Assembly (NCBI RefSeq): GCF_041431135.1
Contig: NZ_CP107799.1
Span: forward strand, 7,130,001 to 7,194,000
Direction of reading: 5' to 3'
DNA length: 64,000 nucleotides
Source of the DNA: Streptomyces sp. NBC_00554
Lineage (GTDB): Bacteria; Actinomycetota; Actinomycetes; Streptomycetales; Streptomycetaceae
Made by a program: the position numbers and the translations under genes. Below are positions 50,300 to 58,425 of this stretch, one piece after another. The first letter of the stretch is position 1; each line of letters begins with the position of its first letter. A model generated the notes under the pieces. The model was not told where the DNA came from and ran no database searches. It saw only the letters and a program-made list of their open reading frames with translations.

Positions 50300-50383
50300 G
50301 CCCCTCGCCCCCCGCCGCGGTATGGAAGAGGGGCGGTCAGGCGTTGCACCTCTGACAGCGAGCCGAGGTGGCGAGGGGTACGG

Positions 50384-51205
50384 GTGAGCGGACGTGAGCA
50401 GGCCCTCTGGACCCGGGCCACCCTTGGGCGGGACGGGGGCCCGCTCGATCTACTGACCGCCCGCTTCGACCGGCACCGTTACGCCCCGCACGCCCACGCG
50501 GAGTTCACCGTCGGCGTCTGCGTCCGCGGCGCCGAGCTCATCGACTACCGCGGCGGCCGGATCCGCACCGGCCCGGGATCGATCGTCGTACTCGCCCCCG
50601 GCGAGGCGCACACCGGCGGGCCGGCCGAGTGCGAGGGCTACGCGTACCGCGCCATGTACCCGGCCGCCTCCCTCCTCACCGAGGGCACCCTGACCTTCCC
50701 GCACTTCCGCGAACCGCTCCTCGACGACCCCGAACTGGCCGCGGCCCTGCGTACCGCACACACCGAACTCAGCGCCTGCCCCGACCCGTTGGAGGCCGAG
50801 TCCCGCCTCCCATGGCTGCTCACCGCCCTCGCCCGCCGCCACTCCACGGCCCGCCCGGTGTGCGACACGATCCCGGGCGCCGGCCACATAGCCCACGCGG
50901 TACGCGACCGCCTTGCCGACGAGTTGCAGAGCCCGCCCTCACTCGCCGCCCTCGCCGCCGACCTCGGCCTCTCCCGCTACCAACTCCTGCGCGCCTTCCG
51001 TACGACGATGGGGATGCCGCCGTACGCCTGGCTCGCCCAGCACCGGGTGACGCAGGCCCGCGGTCTCCTGGAGGCTGGGCGGCGCCCCGCAGAGGTGGCG
51101 GGCCTGGTGGGCTTCGCGGATCAGGCGCATCTGACGCGGTGGTTCCGGCGGGTGGTGGGGGTGACTCCGGCGGCGTACCGCATGAGCGTGTTCCCGGCGG
51201 CGTAG
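50384..51205 (+). CDS. AraC family transcriptional regulator
   Basis: A 273-residue regulator with an N-terminal cupin ligand domain (YAPHAHAEFTVGVCVRGAELIDYRGGRIRTGPGSIVVLAPGEAH) and a C-terminal double HTH (SLAALAADLGLSRYQLLRAFRTTMGMPPYAWLAQHRVTQARGLL and AGLVGFADQAHLTRWFRRVVGVTPAAYR). It is followed by an EamA transporter 80 bases downstream in the same direction; AraC regulators of this type often control the adjacent exporter. GTG start. Confidence 0.92.
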   Translation: MSGREQALWTRATLGRDGGPLDLLTARFDRHRYAPHAHAEFTVGVCVRGAELIDYRGGRIRTGPGSIVVLAPGEAHTGGPAECEGYAYRAMYPAASLLTEGTLTFPHFREPLLDDPELAAALRTAHTELSACPDPLEAESRLPWLLTALARRHSTARPVCDTIPGAGHIAHAVRDRLADELQSPPSLAALAADLGLSRYQLLRAFRTTMGMPPYAWLAQHRVTQARGLLEAGRRPAEVAGLVGFADQAHLTRWFRRVVGVTPAAYRMSVFPAA

Positions 51206-51285
51206 CTCTTCGCGACCCCAGCACCGGATGGGCTGGCGCAACAGCGTTCAAGACACACCCGTCGCCCCGCCCCGAGACTGCCCCC

Positions 51286-52266
51286 ATGACTGCACGCGGC
51301 TGGCTTCTCTTCTCCCTGATGGGAGTCCTCTGGGGCATCCCCTACCTGATGATCAAAGTGGCGGTGGACGGCGTCTCCCCGTCGATGGTCGTCTTCACAC
51401 GCTGTGCGCTGGGCGCCGCGCTCCTTCTCCCCTTCGCCGTACGGCAAGGGGGCCTGATCCGCGTCGTACGGACACACTGGCGCCCGATGCTGGCCTTCGC
51501 CGTCATCGAGATCATCGGCCCCTGGTGGACGCTGACGGACGCGGAACGCCACCTCTCCAGCTCCACGGCCGGCCTGCTGATCGCGGGCGTACCGATCGTC
51601 GGAGTCGTCCTGGCCCGCTTCTTCGGCGACACCGAACGCCTCGGCACCCGCCGAATCACCGGCCTCGGCCTGGGCCTGGCCGGCGTAGCGGTCCTGACCG
51701 TCCCGCACCTCACCGGCGGCGACGCCCGCTCCCTCGCGGAGATGCTGATCACGGTCCTCGGCTACGCGACCGCCCCCCTGATCGTCGCGCACTACCTGAA
51801 GCCGGTCCCCACACTCCAGCTGATAGCCCCGTGCCTGCTGCTCGCGGCCCTGGTGTACGCCCCCGCGGCAGCGCTGACCTGGCCGTCCGAGGCCCCCTCG
51901 CCATCGGTCCTGGCCTCCCTCGCGGGCCTGGGAGTCATCTGCACGGCCCTCGCCTTCGTCGTCTTCCTGGAACTGATCCGCGAGGCGGGCGCGACCCGGG
52001 CGATGGTCTTCACGTACGTCAACCCGGCGGTCGCGGTGATAGCAGGCGTGACCTTCCTGGACGAGTCCCTGACCACAGCGGTCGCGGTGTCCTTCACCCT
52101 GATCCTCGCGGGCTCCTTCCTGGCCACGGCGGCCTCGGGCTCAAGACGAGCCCCACGCCCGCTACCATGGTCGACACGGCAGACGAGCCGGGCGGACGGC
52201 CGCGTGGAGGTTCTTGTGAACCTCCCCGAGGAACGTCCGGGCTCCACAGGGCAGGGTGATGGCTAA
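51286..52266 (+). CDS. DMT superfamily (EamA) transporter; 3' end overlaps rnpB
   Basis: 326 residues with two EamA repeats, about ten membrane helices (WLLFSLMGVLWGIPYLMIK at the start, ALAFVVFLELIREAGATRAMVFTYVNPAVAVIAGVTFLDE in the second repeat). The family exports metabolites or amino acids. The membrane domain ends near TLILAGSFLATAA; the last about 30 residues (from DGRVEVLV on) are translated from the 5' part of the RNase P RNA gene, so the C-terminus is a read-through tail imposed by the RNA gene. ATG at 51286. Confidence 0.88.
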   Translation: MTARGWLLFSLMGVLWGIPYLMIKVAVDGVSPSMVVFTRCALGAALLLPFAVRQGGLIRVVRTHWRPMLAFAVIEIIGPWWTLTDAERHLSSSTAGLLIAGVPIVGVVLARFFGDTERLGTRRITGLGLGLAGVAVLTVPHLTGGDARSLAEMLITVLGYATAPLIVAHYLKPVPTLQLIAPCLLLAALVYAPAAALTWPSEAPSPSVLASLAGLGVICTALAFVVFLELIREAGATRAMVFTYVNPAVAVIAGVTFLDESLTTAVAVSFTLILAGSFLATAASGSRRAPRPLPWSTRQTSRADGRVEVLVNLPEERPGSTGQGDG

Positions 52267-52590
52267 CGGCCACCCGGGGTGACCCGCGGGACAGTGCCAC
52301 AGAAAACAGACCGCCAGGGACTTCGGTCCTCGGTAAGGGTGAAACGGTGGTGTAAGAGACCACCAGCGCCTGAGGCGACTCAGGCGGCTAGGTAAACCCC
52401 ACCCGGAGCAAGGTCAAAAGGAGCCGCCGTAAAAAGCGACTCTGCGCGGACGTTCGAGGGCTGCCCGCCCGAGTCCGCGGGTAGACCGCACGAGGCCGGC
52501 GGCAACGCCGGCCCTAGATGGATGGCCGTCTCCCCGGCCGCCGCGAGGCGGTCGGGCGACAGAACCCGGCGTATAGCCCGACTCGTCTGC
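52180..52590 (+). ncRNA. rnpB: RNase P RNA (type A)
   Basis: The catalytic RNA of RNase P. Closing P1 helix: CAGACGAGCCGGGC near 52181 pairs with GCCCGACTCGTCTGC at 52576-52590. Universal core segments are present: GAGGAACGTCCGGGCTCCAC with AGGGCAGGGTGATGGCTAAC (CR I), then ACAGAAAACAGACCGCC and GGTAAGGGTGAAACGGTG and GTAAGAGACCACCAG (CR II/III), then GGTAAACCCCACCCGGAGCA (CR IV). Length of about 411 nt is normal. The 5' 87 bases overlap the EamA transporter gene on the same strand. Ends are estimated from P1. Confidence 0.95.
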
Positions 52591-52611
52591 CGCCACCTGC
52601 GGCTTTGCCTT

Positions 52612-52647
52612 GGAAAGGGCCTCCGATCTGCGTCGGAGGCCCTTTCC
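52612..52647. terminator. Terminator after rnpB
   Basis: A perfect 15-bp stem (GGAAAGGGCCTCCGA / TCGGAGGCCCTTTCC) with a 6-base loop, followed by GGTCTTTC. It is the obvious 3' boundary of the rnpB transcript and of the conserved chromosome segment. Confidence 0.85.
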
Positions 52648-52678
52648 GGTCTTTCACGGGCTTGCCGCGTCAGGCGGC

Positions 52679-52732
52679 GAAAAGTCCCTCGGAAGTCCCT
52701 CAGACAGCGCTGAAAGTCCCTGAAAAGTCCCT
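52679..52732. repeat. Four copies of a GAAAAGTCCCT-like unit
   Basis: Copies at 52679-52689, 52690-52700, 52711-52721 and 52722-52732 (the inner two vary). The spacing of 11, 21 and 11 bases is close to whole helical turns, as in iterated binding sites for a protein. Confidence 0.55.
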
Positions 52733-53212
52733 GGAGCGGAGGGGCCCGTGACGGCTCCGTGCTGGTTCGGATGGGTGTGACACGGCACTGTTGTGTCTGT
52801 GTGAGGCAGACCCGCACGTTTGTAAGCACTTCCGTTGGAGTTCACGGAGTTCTTTTGGTACCAACGACCGGCCCCAAGGGGCGTGCAGCGAGGCGCTTCG
52901 AGCCCCTGTACGCATGGGAGTTGGCACCACCTGCCAGCAGTACGCCAGGCCGGACAGAGTGGGCCCTTCCTCGATAGCTGCCGCCCCTGCCGTTGACCAG
53001 CGGGGAGCGACGGCCACAATCGGCCGCGAGGAAGGCCCGCGGCCGCTCCGCGAGCCCCGGTTCGGCGGCCATGGGGCCAGATCAACTCCGTACCCCGCTG
53101 GTCCCCGAGAACGTCCGTGCGCTGGTGCCCGAACAGGTGCTTACGGACCAGTCGCTCCAGGAATGAATGGGCGGCCGGAGGCTCGGTACACGACCACCTG
53201 TTTAAATGCGTT

Positions 53213-53227
53213 GTTGACGTCGTCAAC
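53213..53227. promoter_or_regulatory. Palindrome GTTGACG-T-CGTCAAC, candidate operator
   Basis: A perfect 7-bp dyad around one base, in an AT-rich patch 48 bases upstream of the methylase-like gene start. It is probably a repressor site or part of its promoter; the N-terminal HTH of the same protein is a possible reader. Confidence 0.5.
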
Positions 53228-53274
53228 GAATTCATGCATTGATGGCGTGATCGATCTTGTGTACGGTTGCCCGT

Positions 53275-54927
53275 ATGACGGACACCCCCGCCCCACCGGC
53301 CGGTCCGCTGGTCACCGGCTCCGAGATCGCCCGGCTGGCGGGCGTCACCCGCGCCGCCGTCTCGAACTGGCGGCGGCGCTACGACGACTTCCCGGCGCCC
53401 GCCGGTGGCGGTGTCAACAGTCCGCTGTTCGACCTGACCGAGGTGCAGACCTGGCTGGACAGGCAGCGCAAGGGGCAGGACGTCTCGGTGGACGTGCAGC
53501 TGTGGCAGGCGCTGCGCGGAGTCTACGGTGAGGACATGGTCGGCGGGCTCGCGGATACCGCCGGCCTCCTTGCCGAGGGGAAGGCGCCCGAGGGGCTTCC
53601 GGCTGATGTCGTCGGGCTCGCGCGTGAGCTGGCCGAGAGCAGTGGTGCGGCCGAGGTGGTGAGTGCCCTCGCGGAGCGCTTCACCGACTCTGTACGCCGG
53701 GCAGGCTCGGACCAGGTCACCTCGCCGCGCATCGTCCGTGCCGTACGCCACTTCGCCGGCGAGGTGGCCTCCGACGCGACCCTGTTCGACCCGGCCTGCG
53801 GCATCGGCACCCTGCTGTCGGCCGTCGGCCCCGAGCACGGGCCCATGCGCCGGGGGCAGGAGTCCGACGCCCGCAGTGCCCGGTTCGCGCAACTGCGGGC
53901 CGACCTCATCGGACGTACCGGTGTGGTCGTCGCCACGGGAGACTCGCTGCGCGACGACCGATGGGCGGATCTGAAGGCCGACCTGGTCGTCTGCGATCCG
54001 CCGGTCAGTGAGCCCGACTGGGGGCGCGAGGACCTGCTGCTCGACTCGCGCTGGGAGTTCGGCATCCCGTCGCGCGCCGAAGGCGAACTCGCCTGGCTGC
54101 AGCACGCCTACGCGCACACCGCGCCCGGCGGTCGCGTTCTCATGGTCATGCCCGCCTCGGTGGCCTACCGCAAGGCGGGCCGTCGCATCCGCGCAGAGCT
54201 GGTACGACGGGGCATCCTCACCCAGGTCACCGCCCTTCCGTCCGGCACCGCGGCCTCGCACGCACTTCCGGTTCACCTGTGGCACCTGCGCCGCCCGCGG
54301 GCCCTGGGTGATGCCGTCACCGTCGTTCGCATGGTCGATCTGACGGCGGGTGATCCAGATGGCTCCCTGGAACCGGCCCCAGGACAGCTGGCGGAGGTTT
54401 CCCTGATCGATCTGCTCGACGAAACGGTGGATCTCACACCCGGCCGCCATGTCGAGGAGTCGCATCGCGACTACGCGGTTGAATACGACTCCCTGCGAAG
54501 GGAGTTGACCGAGCAGGTGCGGCTACTGGCGGAGCTGCTGCCGGCGCTGGCCGCGGGGGACGGCCCCAGTTCCCTGGACGGGCCTACTGTCAGCGTTGCC
54601 GACCTCGCCCGCGCCGGGCTCGTCGAGTACGGAGATCCGGAACCGGTCTCGGTCAGCGACCAGCTCGACACCGACTACCTCCAGGGCTTCCTGCGCAGCG
54701 CGGCCAACACCCGGCGCTCCACGAGCGCCAGCGGTACCTTCCGCCTCGACGGCAAGGGCGCCCGCATCCCACAGATGGCCATCACCGATCAACGCCGGTA
54801 CGGGTCGGCCTTTCGCGCGCTCCAGGAGTTCGAGGAGCGGGCGCGGAGGGTGGTGGAGCTGAGCCGGGATGTGGCGAGCTTGGCAAGGGACGGTCTGGGC
54901 AACGGAGCGCTCGAACCCGAGAACTGA
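53275..54927 (+). CDS. N6 DNA methylase-like protein with N-terminal HTH and degenerate motif IV
   Basis: A 550-residue protein. Residues 15-65 form a MerR/AlpA-like HTH (GSEIARLAGVTRAAVSNWRRRY). A helical region follows, then a type I (HsdM-like) methylase core with motif I FDPACGIGTLL and SAM-site TGDSLRDD. The catalytic motif IV, normally NPPY/F, reads CDPPVSE: Asp for Asn and no aromatic residue. A C-terminal 150-residue region resembles specificity or target-recognition linkers. It is convergent with the helicase gene (44 bases apart). Either it methylates with altered chemistry or it is a SAM/DNA-binding sensor. ATG at 53275. Confidence 0.8.
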   Translation: MTDTPAPPAGPLVTGSEIARLAGVTRAAVSNWRRRYDDFPAPAGGGVNSPLFDLTEVQTWLDRQRKGQDVSVDVQLWQALRGVYGEDMVGGLADTAGLLAEGKAPEGLPADVVGLARELAESSGAAEVVSALAERFTDSVRRAGSDQVTSPRIVRAVRHFAGEVASDATLFDPACGIGTLLSAVGPEHGPMRRGQESDARSARFAQLRADLIGRTGVVVATGDSLRDDRWADLKADLVVCDPPVSEPDWGREDLLLDSRWEFGIPSRAEGELAWLQHAYAHTAPGGRVLMVMPASVAYRKAGRRIRAELVRRGILTQVTALPSGTAASHALPVHLWHLRRPRALGDAVTVVRMVDLTAGDPDGSLEPAPGQLAEVSLIDLLDETVDLTPGRHVEESHRDYAVEYDSLRRELTEQVRLLAELLPALAAGDGPSSLDGPTVSVADLARAGLVEYGDPEPVSVSDQLDTDYLQGFLRSAANTRRSTSASGTFRLDGKGARIPQMAITDQRRYGSAFRALQEFEERARRVVELSRDVASLARDGLGNGALEPEN

Positions 54928-54971
54928 CAGATCACCACATCACTTGTCTGGCACGTAATTTGCCTGGTACG

Positions 54972-57107
54972 TCATTTCACGCGCGGCACGAACGAACTGG
55001 CGGTTCCACTCCACGAAACCGCCAACGCCTCCCGAGCCCGCGTGCATGCCACGAAGAGCAGGCACCGCTCCCGCAGCAGATCCGAGTCGTGCTGCAGCGC
55101 GTCCACGGAGGCAGGCGTCACCTCACGGGCGAACGGCACCGCGCCCGCCGTCACCCCCAGGACGGCGACGCAGCGGAACTCCAGCCCCTTCATGGCGTGC
55201 ATGGTGGCGAGCCGCACCCCCTCCACGGCCGGTCCCGGGTTGTCCCTGACCCGGGCCACCGGCACCTTGGCCGCGGCCAGCTTGTCGTACGCCTTGTCCA
55301 GCAGCACGTTGAAACGGGCGCACACGCCGATCTCCGAAGGGCGGATGCCCTGCGCTATCCAGCCCTCGACACGCTCGACGAGGGCCGCGACCTCCACCTG
55401 CTCGGAGCCGTACCCGTCGGTGTGCGGGGTTCGGCCGTGCAGCAGGGAACGGTAACCGGCCAGGCTGTCGCTGCCCTCACCGCCCAGATCGTCGACCGAC
55501 ACCGGGCTGAGGATGCCGGTCGACCAGACGAGGATCTCCTCCGTGGAGCGGTAGTTGATGCGCAGACGATGGGTGCGTCCGGCCACCGAGATGCCCAGGG
55601 ATCCGAGCGAGACCTTCGAGTCGTAGATGCGCTGGTGCGGGTCGCCCGTGATGAACAGGTCGTCGCTGCCGGGTGCCACCGCACCGCGCAGCACGCGCCA
55701 CTGGGCGGGGTGCAGGTCCTGGGCCTCGTCGACCACGACGTGGTCGTGCGTGGGCGCCGAACCGGCCAGGAGGTCGGCCGCACGTGTGCACACCTTCAGG
55801 TACGTGGTGGCTTGCTGCGCACGCAGCATCGACTCGAACAGCTCGATGGCTGACCACAGTTGGTCGCGTCGAGCCGACGGCAGCGCACTCCCGCGACCGC
55901 GTCGCAAGGCGGTGCGGTAGGCGTCGGAGGTGCGCAGATCCTGAGCGAGGATGACATGTCGGTACTCCTGAGCCAGGAACTGCTCCGACCACGGCAGCCC
56001 CAGCTGCTTGACGACACGCTGCCACAGCTGCCGTTCCTCCCGATCATTCATGGGGGAGGGGGACCTGCCGTCCAGGCGGGTCACGACGCCGTGCGCGTAG
56101 GCGTTGACCGTCGTCACGTCGACGCGGCCGAGCAGCGCGTCATCGCCGTCCAGGAGCAGAGACAGGTTCTCGCGCAGCGAGGCGGCCAGAGCGTTTGTGT
56201 ACGTGGTGAGCAGGACCCGAGTGTCGGGAGAGCGCGTCAAGAGGTGCTTGACGCGGTGCAGGGCCGCGACCGTCTTGCCGGTGCCCGGACCGCCCGTGAT
56301 CTGGACCGGACCGCCGTACGACACGCGATAGGCGACCCGCCGCTGTGAGGGGTGCAGGAACACGCGCCAGGCCGTGAACGGCTTCTCCAGGATGTCCGCC
56401 AGCTCTTCGGGACCGGTGACCAGAGTGATGCGGCTCGTGGTGTTGGCGATGACGACGGCCAGGCTCTCGTCCGGGTCGGGACCCGCATCGACCGGACGGC
56501 GTACGGAGACCACGTCCCGGTACACGTCGTCGGGGCTGAACTCCTCGGCGAGGTACTGCAGCACCTCGCACTGGTCCTCTGGCAGGAGCGTCTCGAACGC
56601 CTGGAGCTGCGCCTTGTCGACGATGGTCCGTACCGCCCGCAACACCTGCTTGTCGATGCCGAGTTCACGCAGCACGGTGTCCGAGTACTTCGCGAAGAGC
56701 AGGGAGCCGGCGGCCGCGGCAGCCTTCTCCAGAGCCGGGGTCAACTGCTCGATGGCGACCACGTTGCGGACTTCGAGCGCCCGCGTGGCGGAGTTCGTCG
56801 TGTACAGCCGCTTGGCCGCCCAGGTGTACGCGTCGTCGTGCCGCACGACGTTGACGAGCAGGAACACATCACTGCCGTCGTCCGGTGCGAGAACGACACC
56901 GCGCCAGAAGTCGTTGATGCGGATGGTCCGCATGCGTGTGTCCTGCGCGTTCTGCACGGACTCCAGATGGAGGCCCTTGTCCGCCTGCAGTTCGGGCACG
57001 GTGAGCAGCTGGAACTTCTGCATCGCCTTGCGTACGCCGGCCTTGACCGGCTTCTCCAGGACGTCGTAGCTCTCCCAGAAACTGTTGGCGAACGCGAGCT
57101 GCGGCAC
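54972..57107 (-). CDS. UvrD/Rep-like superfamily 1 helicase with ParE-like N-terminal domain
   Basis: A 711-residue protein. Residues 1-105 (LAFANSFWESYDVLEKPVKAGVRKAMQKF ... RIRTI-type strand, FWRGVVLAPDDGSDVFLLVNVVRHDDAY) look like a RelE/ParE toxin fold. The SF1 helicase follows: Walker A ITGGPGTGKTVAALH (about residue 270), motif II VVVDEAQDLHP, motif III FITGDPHQRIY, motif IV INYRSTEEI, motif V ATMHAMKGLEFRCV and motif VI FVACTRAREAL. It is the last gene of the McrBC unit, 40 bases after McrC. It probably unwinds or scans DNA for the restriction complex. Confidence 0.87.
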   Translation of the reverse strand: MPQLAFANSFWESYDVLEKPVKAGVRKAMQKFQLLTVPELQADKGLHLESVQNAQDTRMRTIRINDFWRGVVLAPDDGSDVFLLVNVVRHDDAYTWAAKRLYTTNSATRALEVRNVVAIEQLTPALEKAAAAAGSLLFAKYSDTVLRELGIDKQVLRAVRTIVDKAQLQAFETLLPEDQCEVLQYLAEEFSPDDVYRDVVSVRRPVDAGPDPDESLAVVIANTTSRITLVTGPEELADILEKPFTAWRVFLHPSQRRVAYRVSYGGPVQITGGPGTGKTVAALHRVKHLLTRSPDTRVLLTTYTNALAASLRENLSLLLDGDDALLGRVDVTTVNAYAHGVVTRLDGRSPSPMNDREERQLWQRVVKQLGLPWSEQFLAQEYRHVILAQDLRTSDAYRTALRRGRGSALPSARRDQLWSAIELFESMLRAQQATTYLKVCTRAADLLAGSAPTHDHVVVDEAQDLHPAQWRVLRGAVAPGSDDLFITGDPHQRIYDSKVSLGSLGISVAGRTHRLRINYRSTEEILVWSTGILSPVSVDDLGGEGSDSLAGYRSLLHGRTPHTDGYGSEQVEVAALVERVEGWIAQGIRPSEIGVCARFNVLLDKAYDKLAAAKVPVARVRDNPGPAVEGVRLATMHAMKGLEFRCVAVLGVTAGAVPFAREVTPASVDALQHDSDLLRERCLLFVACTRAREALAVSWSGTASSFVPRVK

Positions 57108-57147
57108 GAGGTGAACTCCCCACCCTGGACGGACACTCCGCAGTCGA

Positions 57148-58425
57148 TCATACGCGCGGGGTGTTCGCCGCCCGTATGCCCGTGTCCGTCATCCGCCGGG
57201 CGACCGCCGCGATGTCCGCGAGCAGCGCGGAGGGTTCCTGGTCGAGGTCGAGGGCGTGCTGGTGGAGGAGGATGCCCGCCTGACGCACCTGGTGGGCGGC
57301 ATGAGAGGCGTTGCCCTTCGCGTACACCAGGTGTCCCTCGCGCAGGCCGAGAGCCGTGCAGTACGCCAGCATCTGGTACAGGTCGGCGTCCGGATAGCCG
57401 TCCCGCTTCTCCGCCTTGTACTTGGCGTCCGCCACCGCGCACGGAGCCCCGTTCGCGTCGTACAGGACGAAGTCGGGCTTCATACGGATCGCGGCGGCGG
57501 AGTCGAGATGGTGCGGATCCTGGAGACGGGCTGTGTGCCCGGTCCCCCGGAACGCCTCCCGCAGCGCCACCGTCACGAAGTCCTCGAAGAGCTTGTTCAT
57601 GTCGAACAGGAACCCGTCGACGCGGAGCCCGCCGGGCGCGTGTTCGGCGGAGGCTCCGTCCAGGACGGCGCGGGCGAGGTGCAGGGCGTGGTGGTAGCGG
57701 GAGTTGAGACGGGTGGGCTGCCAGCCGGGGAGAGGTTCGCCGCGCACGATCGTGGTGATGTCGGCCAGGCGGGCGCGCTGGTGCAGCAGCCTGCGGCGCA
57801 CCTCGCGGGGGACACCCGGCAGGCGCAGCAGACGTTCGACGGCGGCGCGCAGGATGCGGTTCTCCGCGATGTCGGTGGTGAACTCGTCGTACGCCACTTC
57901 CACCGGCAGCGTCATGCCGAAGCGGCGCCGTATCTGCTCGGCCTCCCGGATACGTCCGCGGACGACGAGGGCGGTCTCCTCCGTCGCCCGGTATCCCTGC
58001 AACAGACCTTGCCGCAGGGCCCGGTCCACCTGCCGCTCCACGGCGTGGGCGAGTGCGGGCAGTACTTCGCGGTGTTCGGCCACGGACACCTGCCCGTCGC
58101 GCCAGGCACCTTTGGGGTCAAGGCTGTGGCCGAGCAGGAAGAAGAGCCGGGCGACGGGCACCTTCGGCGTGATGCGGATGGTGACTGGCTTGCCGCCGCC
58201 CGGCACGGCGACGGCGACAGCGCCGACCTTGCTGCCGGCCCGCAGCGACCAGCGGCCCGGTGTGTACGGATCGGGGGCGGCGTCCACGATGCGCGCGGCG
58301 GCGAGGGCGCGGCCGACGGTGTCCGCCAGAGGCACGGAGACGGCCGGTGCGTGCTCGACGAGATGCACGGACTCGTCGGCCGATGCGTGCTCGACGGCCG
58401 GTACGGGCTCGGTGCCGGCGGTCAC
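57148..58425 (-). CDS. McrC-like nuclease subunit
   Basis: A 425-residue McrC family protein: an N-terminal DUF2357/McrC beta domain (ITPKVPVARLFFLLGHSLDPKGAW), a helical middle (RQGLLQGYRATEETALVVRGRI, FTTDIAENRILRAAVERLL) and the C-terminal PD-(D/E)xK nuclease with RMKPDFVLYD and VADAKYKAEKRDGYPDADLYQMLAYC. McrC is the endonuclease that McrB drives to cut modified DNA. The GTG at 58425 overlaps the McrB stop (GTGA). The frame upstream is open but overlaps McrB, so that extension is rejected. Confidence 0.9.
   Translation of the reverse strand: MTAGTEPVPAVEHASADESVHLVEHAPAVSVPLADTVGRALAAARIVDAAPDPYTPGRWSLRAGSKVGAVAVAVPGGGKPVTIRITPKVPVARLFFLLGHSLDPKGAWRDGQVSVAEHREVLPALAHAVERQVDRALRQGLLQGYRATEETALVVRGRIREAEQIRRRFGMTLPVEVAYDEFTTDIAENRILRAAVERLLRLPGVPREVRRRLLHQRARLADITTIVRGEPLPGWQPTRLNSRYHHALHLARAVLDGASAEHAPGGLRVDGFLFDMNKLFEDFVTVALREAFRGTGHTARLQDPHHLDSAAAIRMKPDFVLYDANGAPCAVADAKYKAEKRDGYPDADLYQMLAYCTALGLREGHLVYAKGNASHAAHQVRQAGILLHQHALDLDQEPSALLADIAAVARRMTDTGIRAANTPRV

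Larger units (their letters stand above)
52648..53274. other. 627-bp region without a convincing gene at the start of the defence island
   Basis: I see no supported coding sequence: the short frames here lack conserved features and codon bias. It holds four copies of a GAAAAGTCCCT-like unit (52679-52732), an AT-richer stretch around 52790-52870 and 53195-53260, and the operator-like palindrome before the methylase-like gene. No integrase, tRNA fragment or direct repeat of rnpB was found, so any attachment site is not visible. Confidence 0.4.

Noticed and set aside
52759..52977. 72-residue plus-strand frame after rnpB
   Set aside because: No ribosome site, no recognisable domain and weak codon bias; treated as non-coding.
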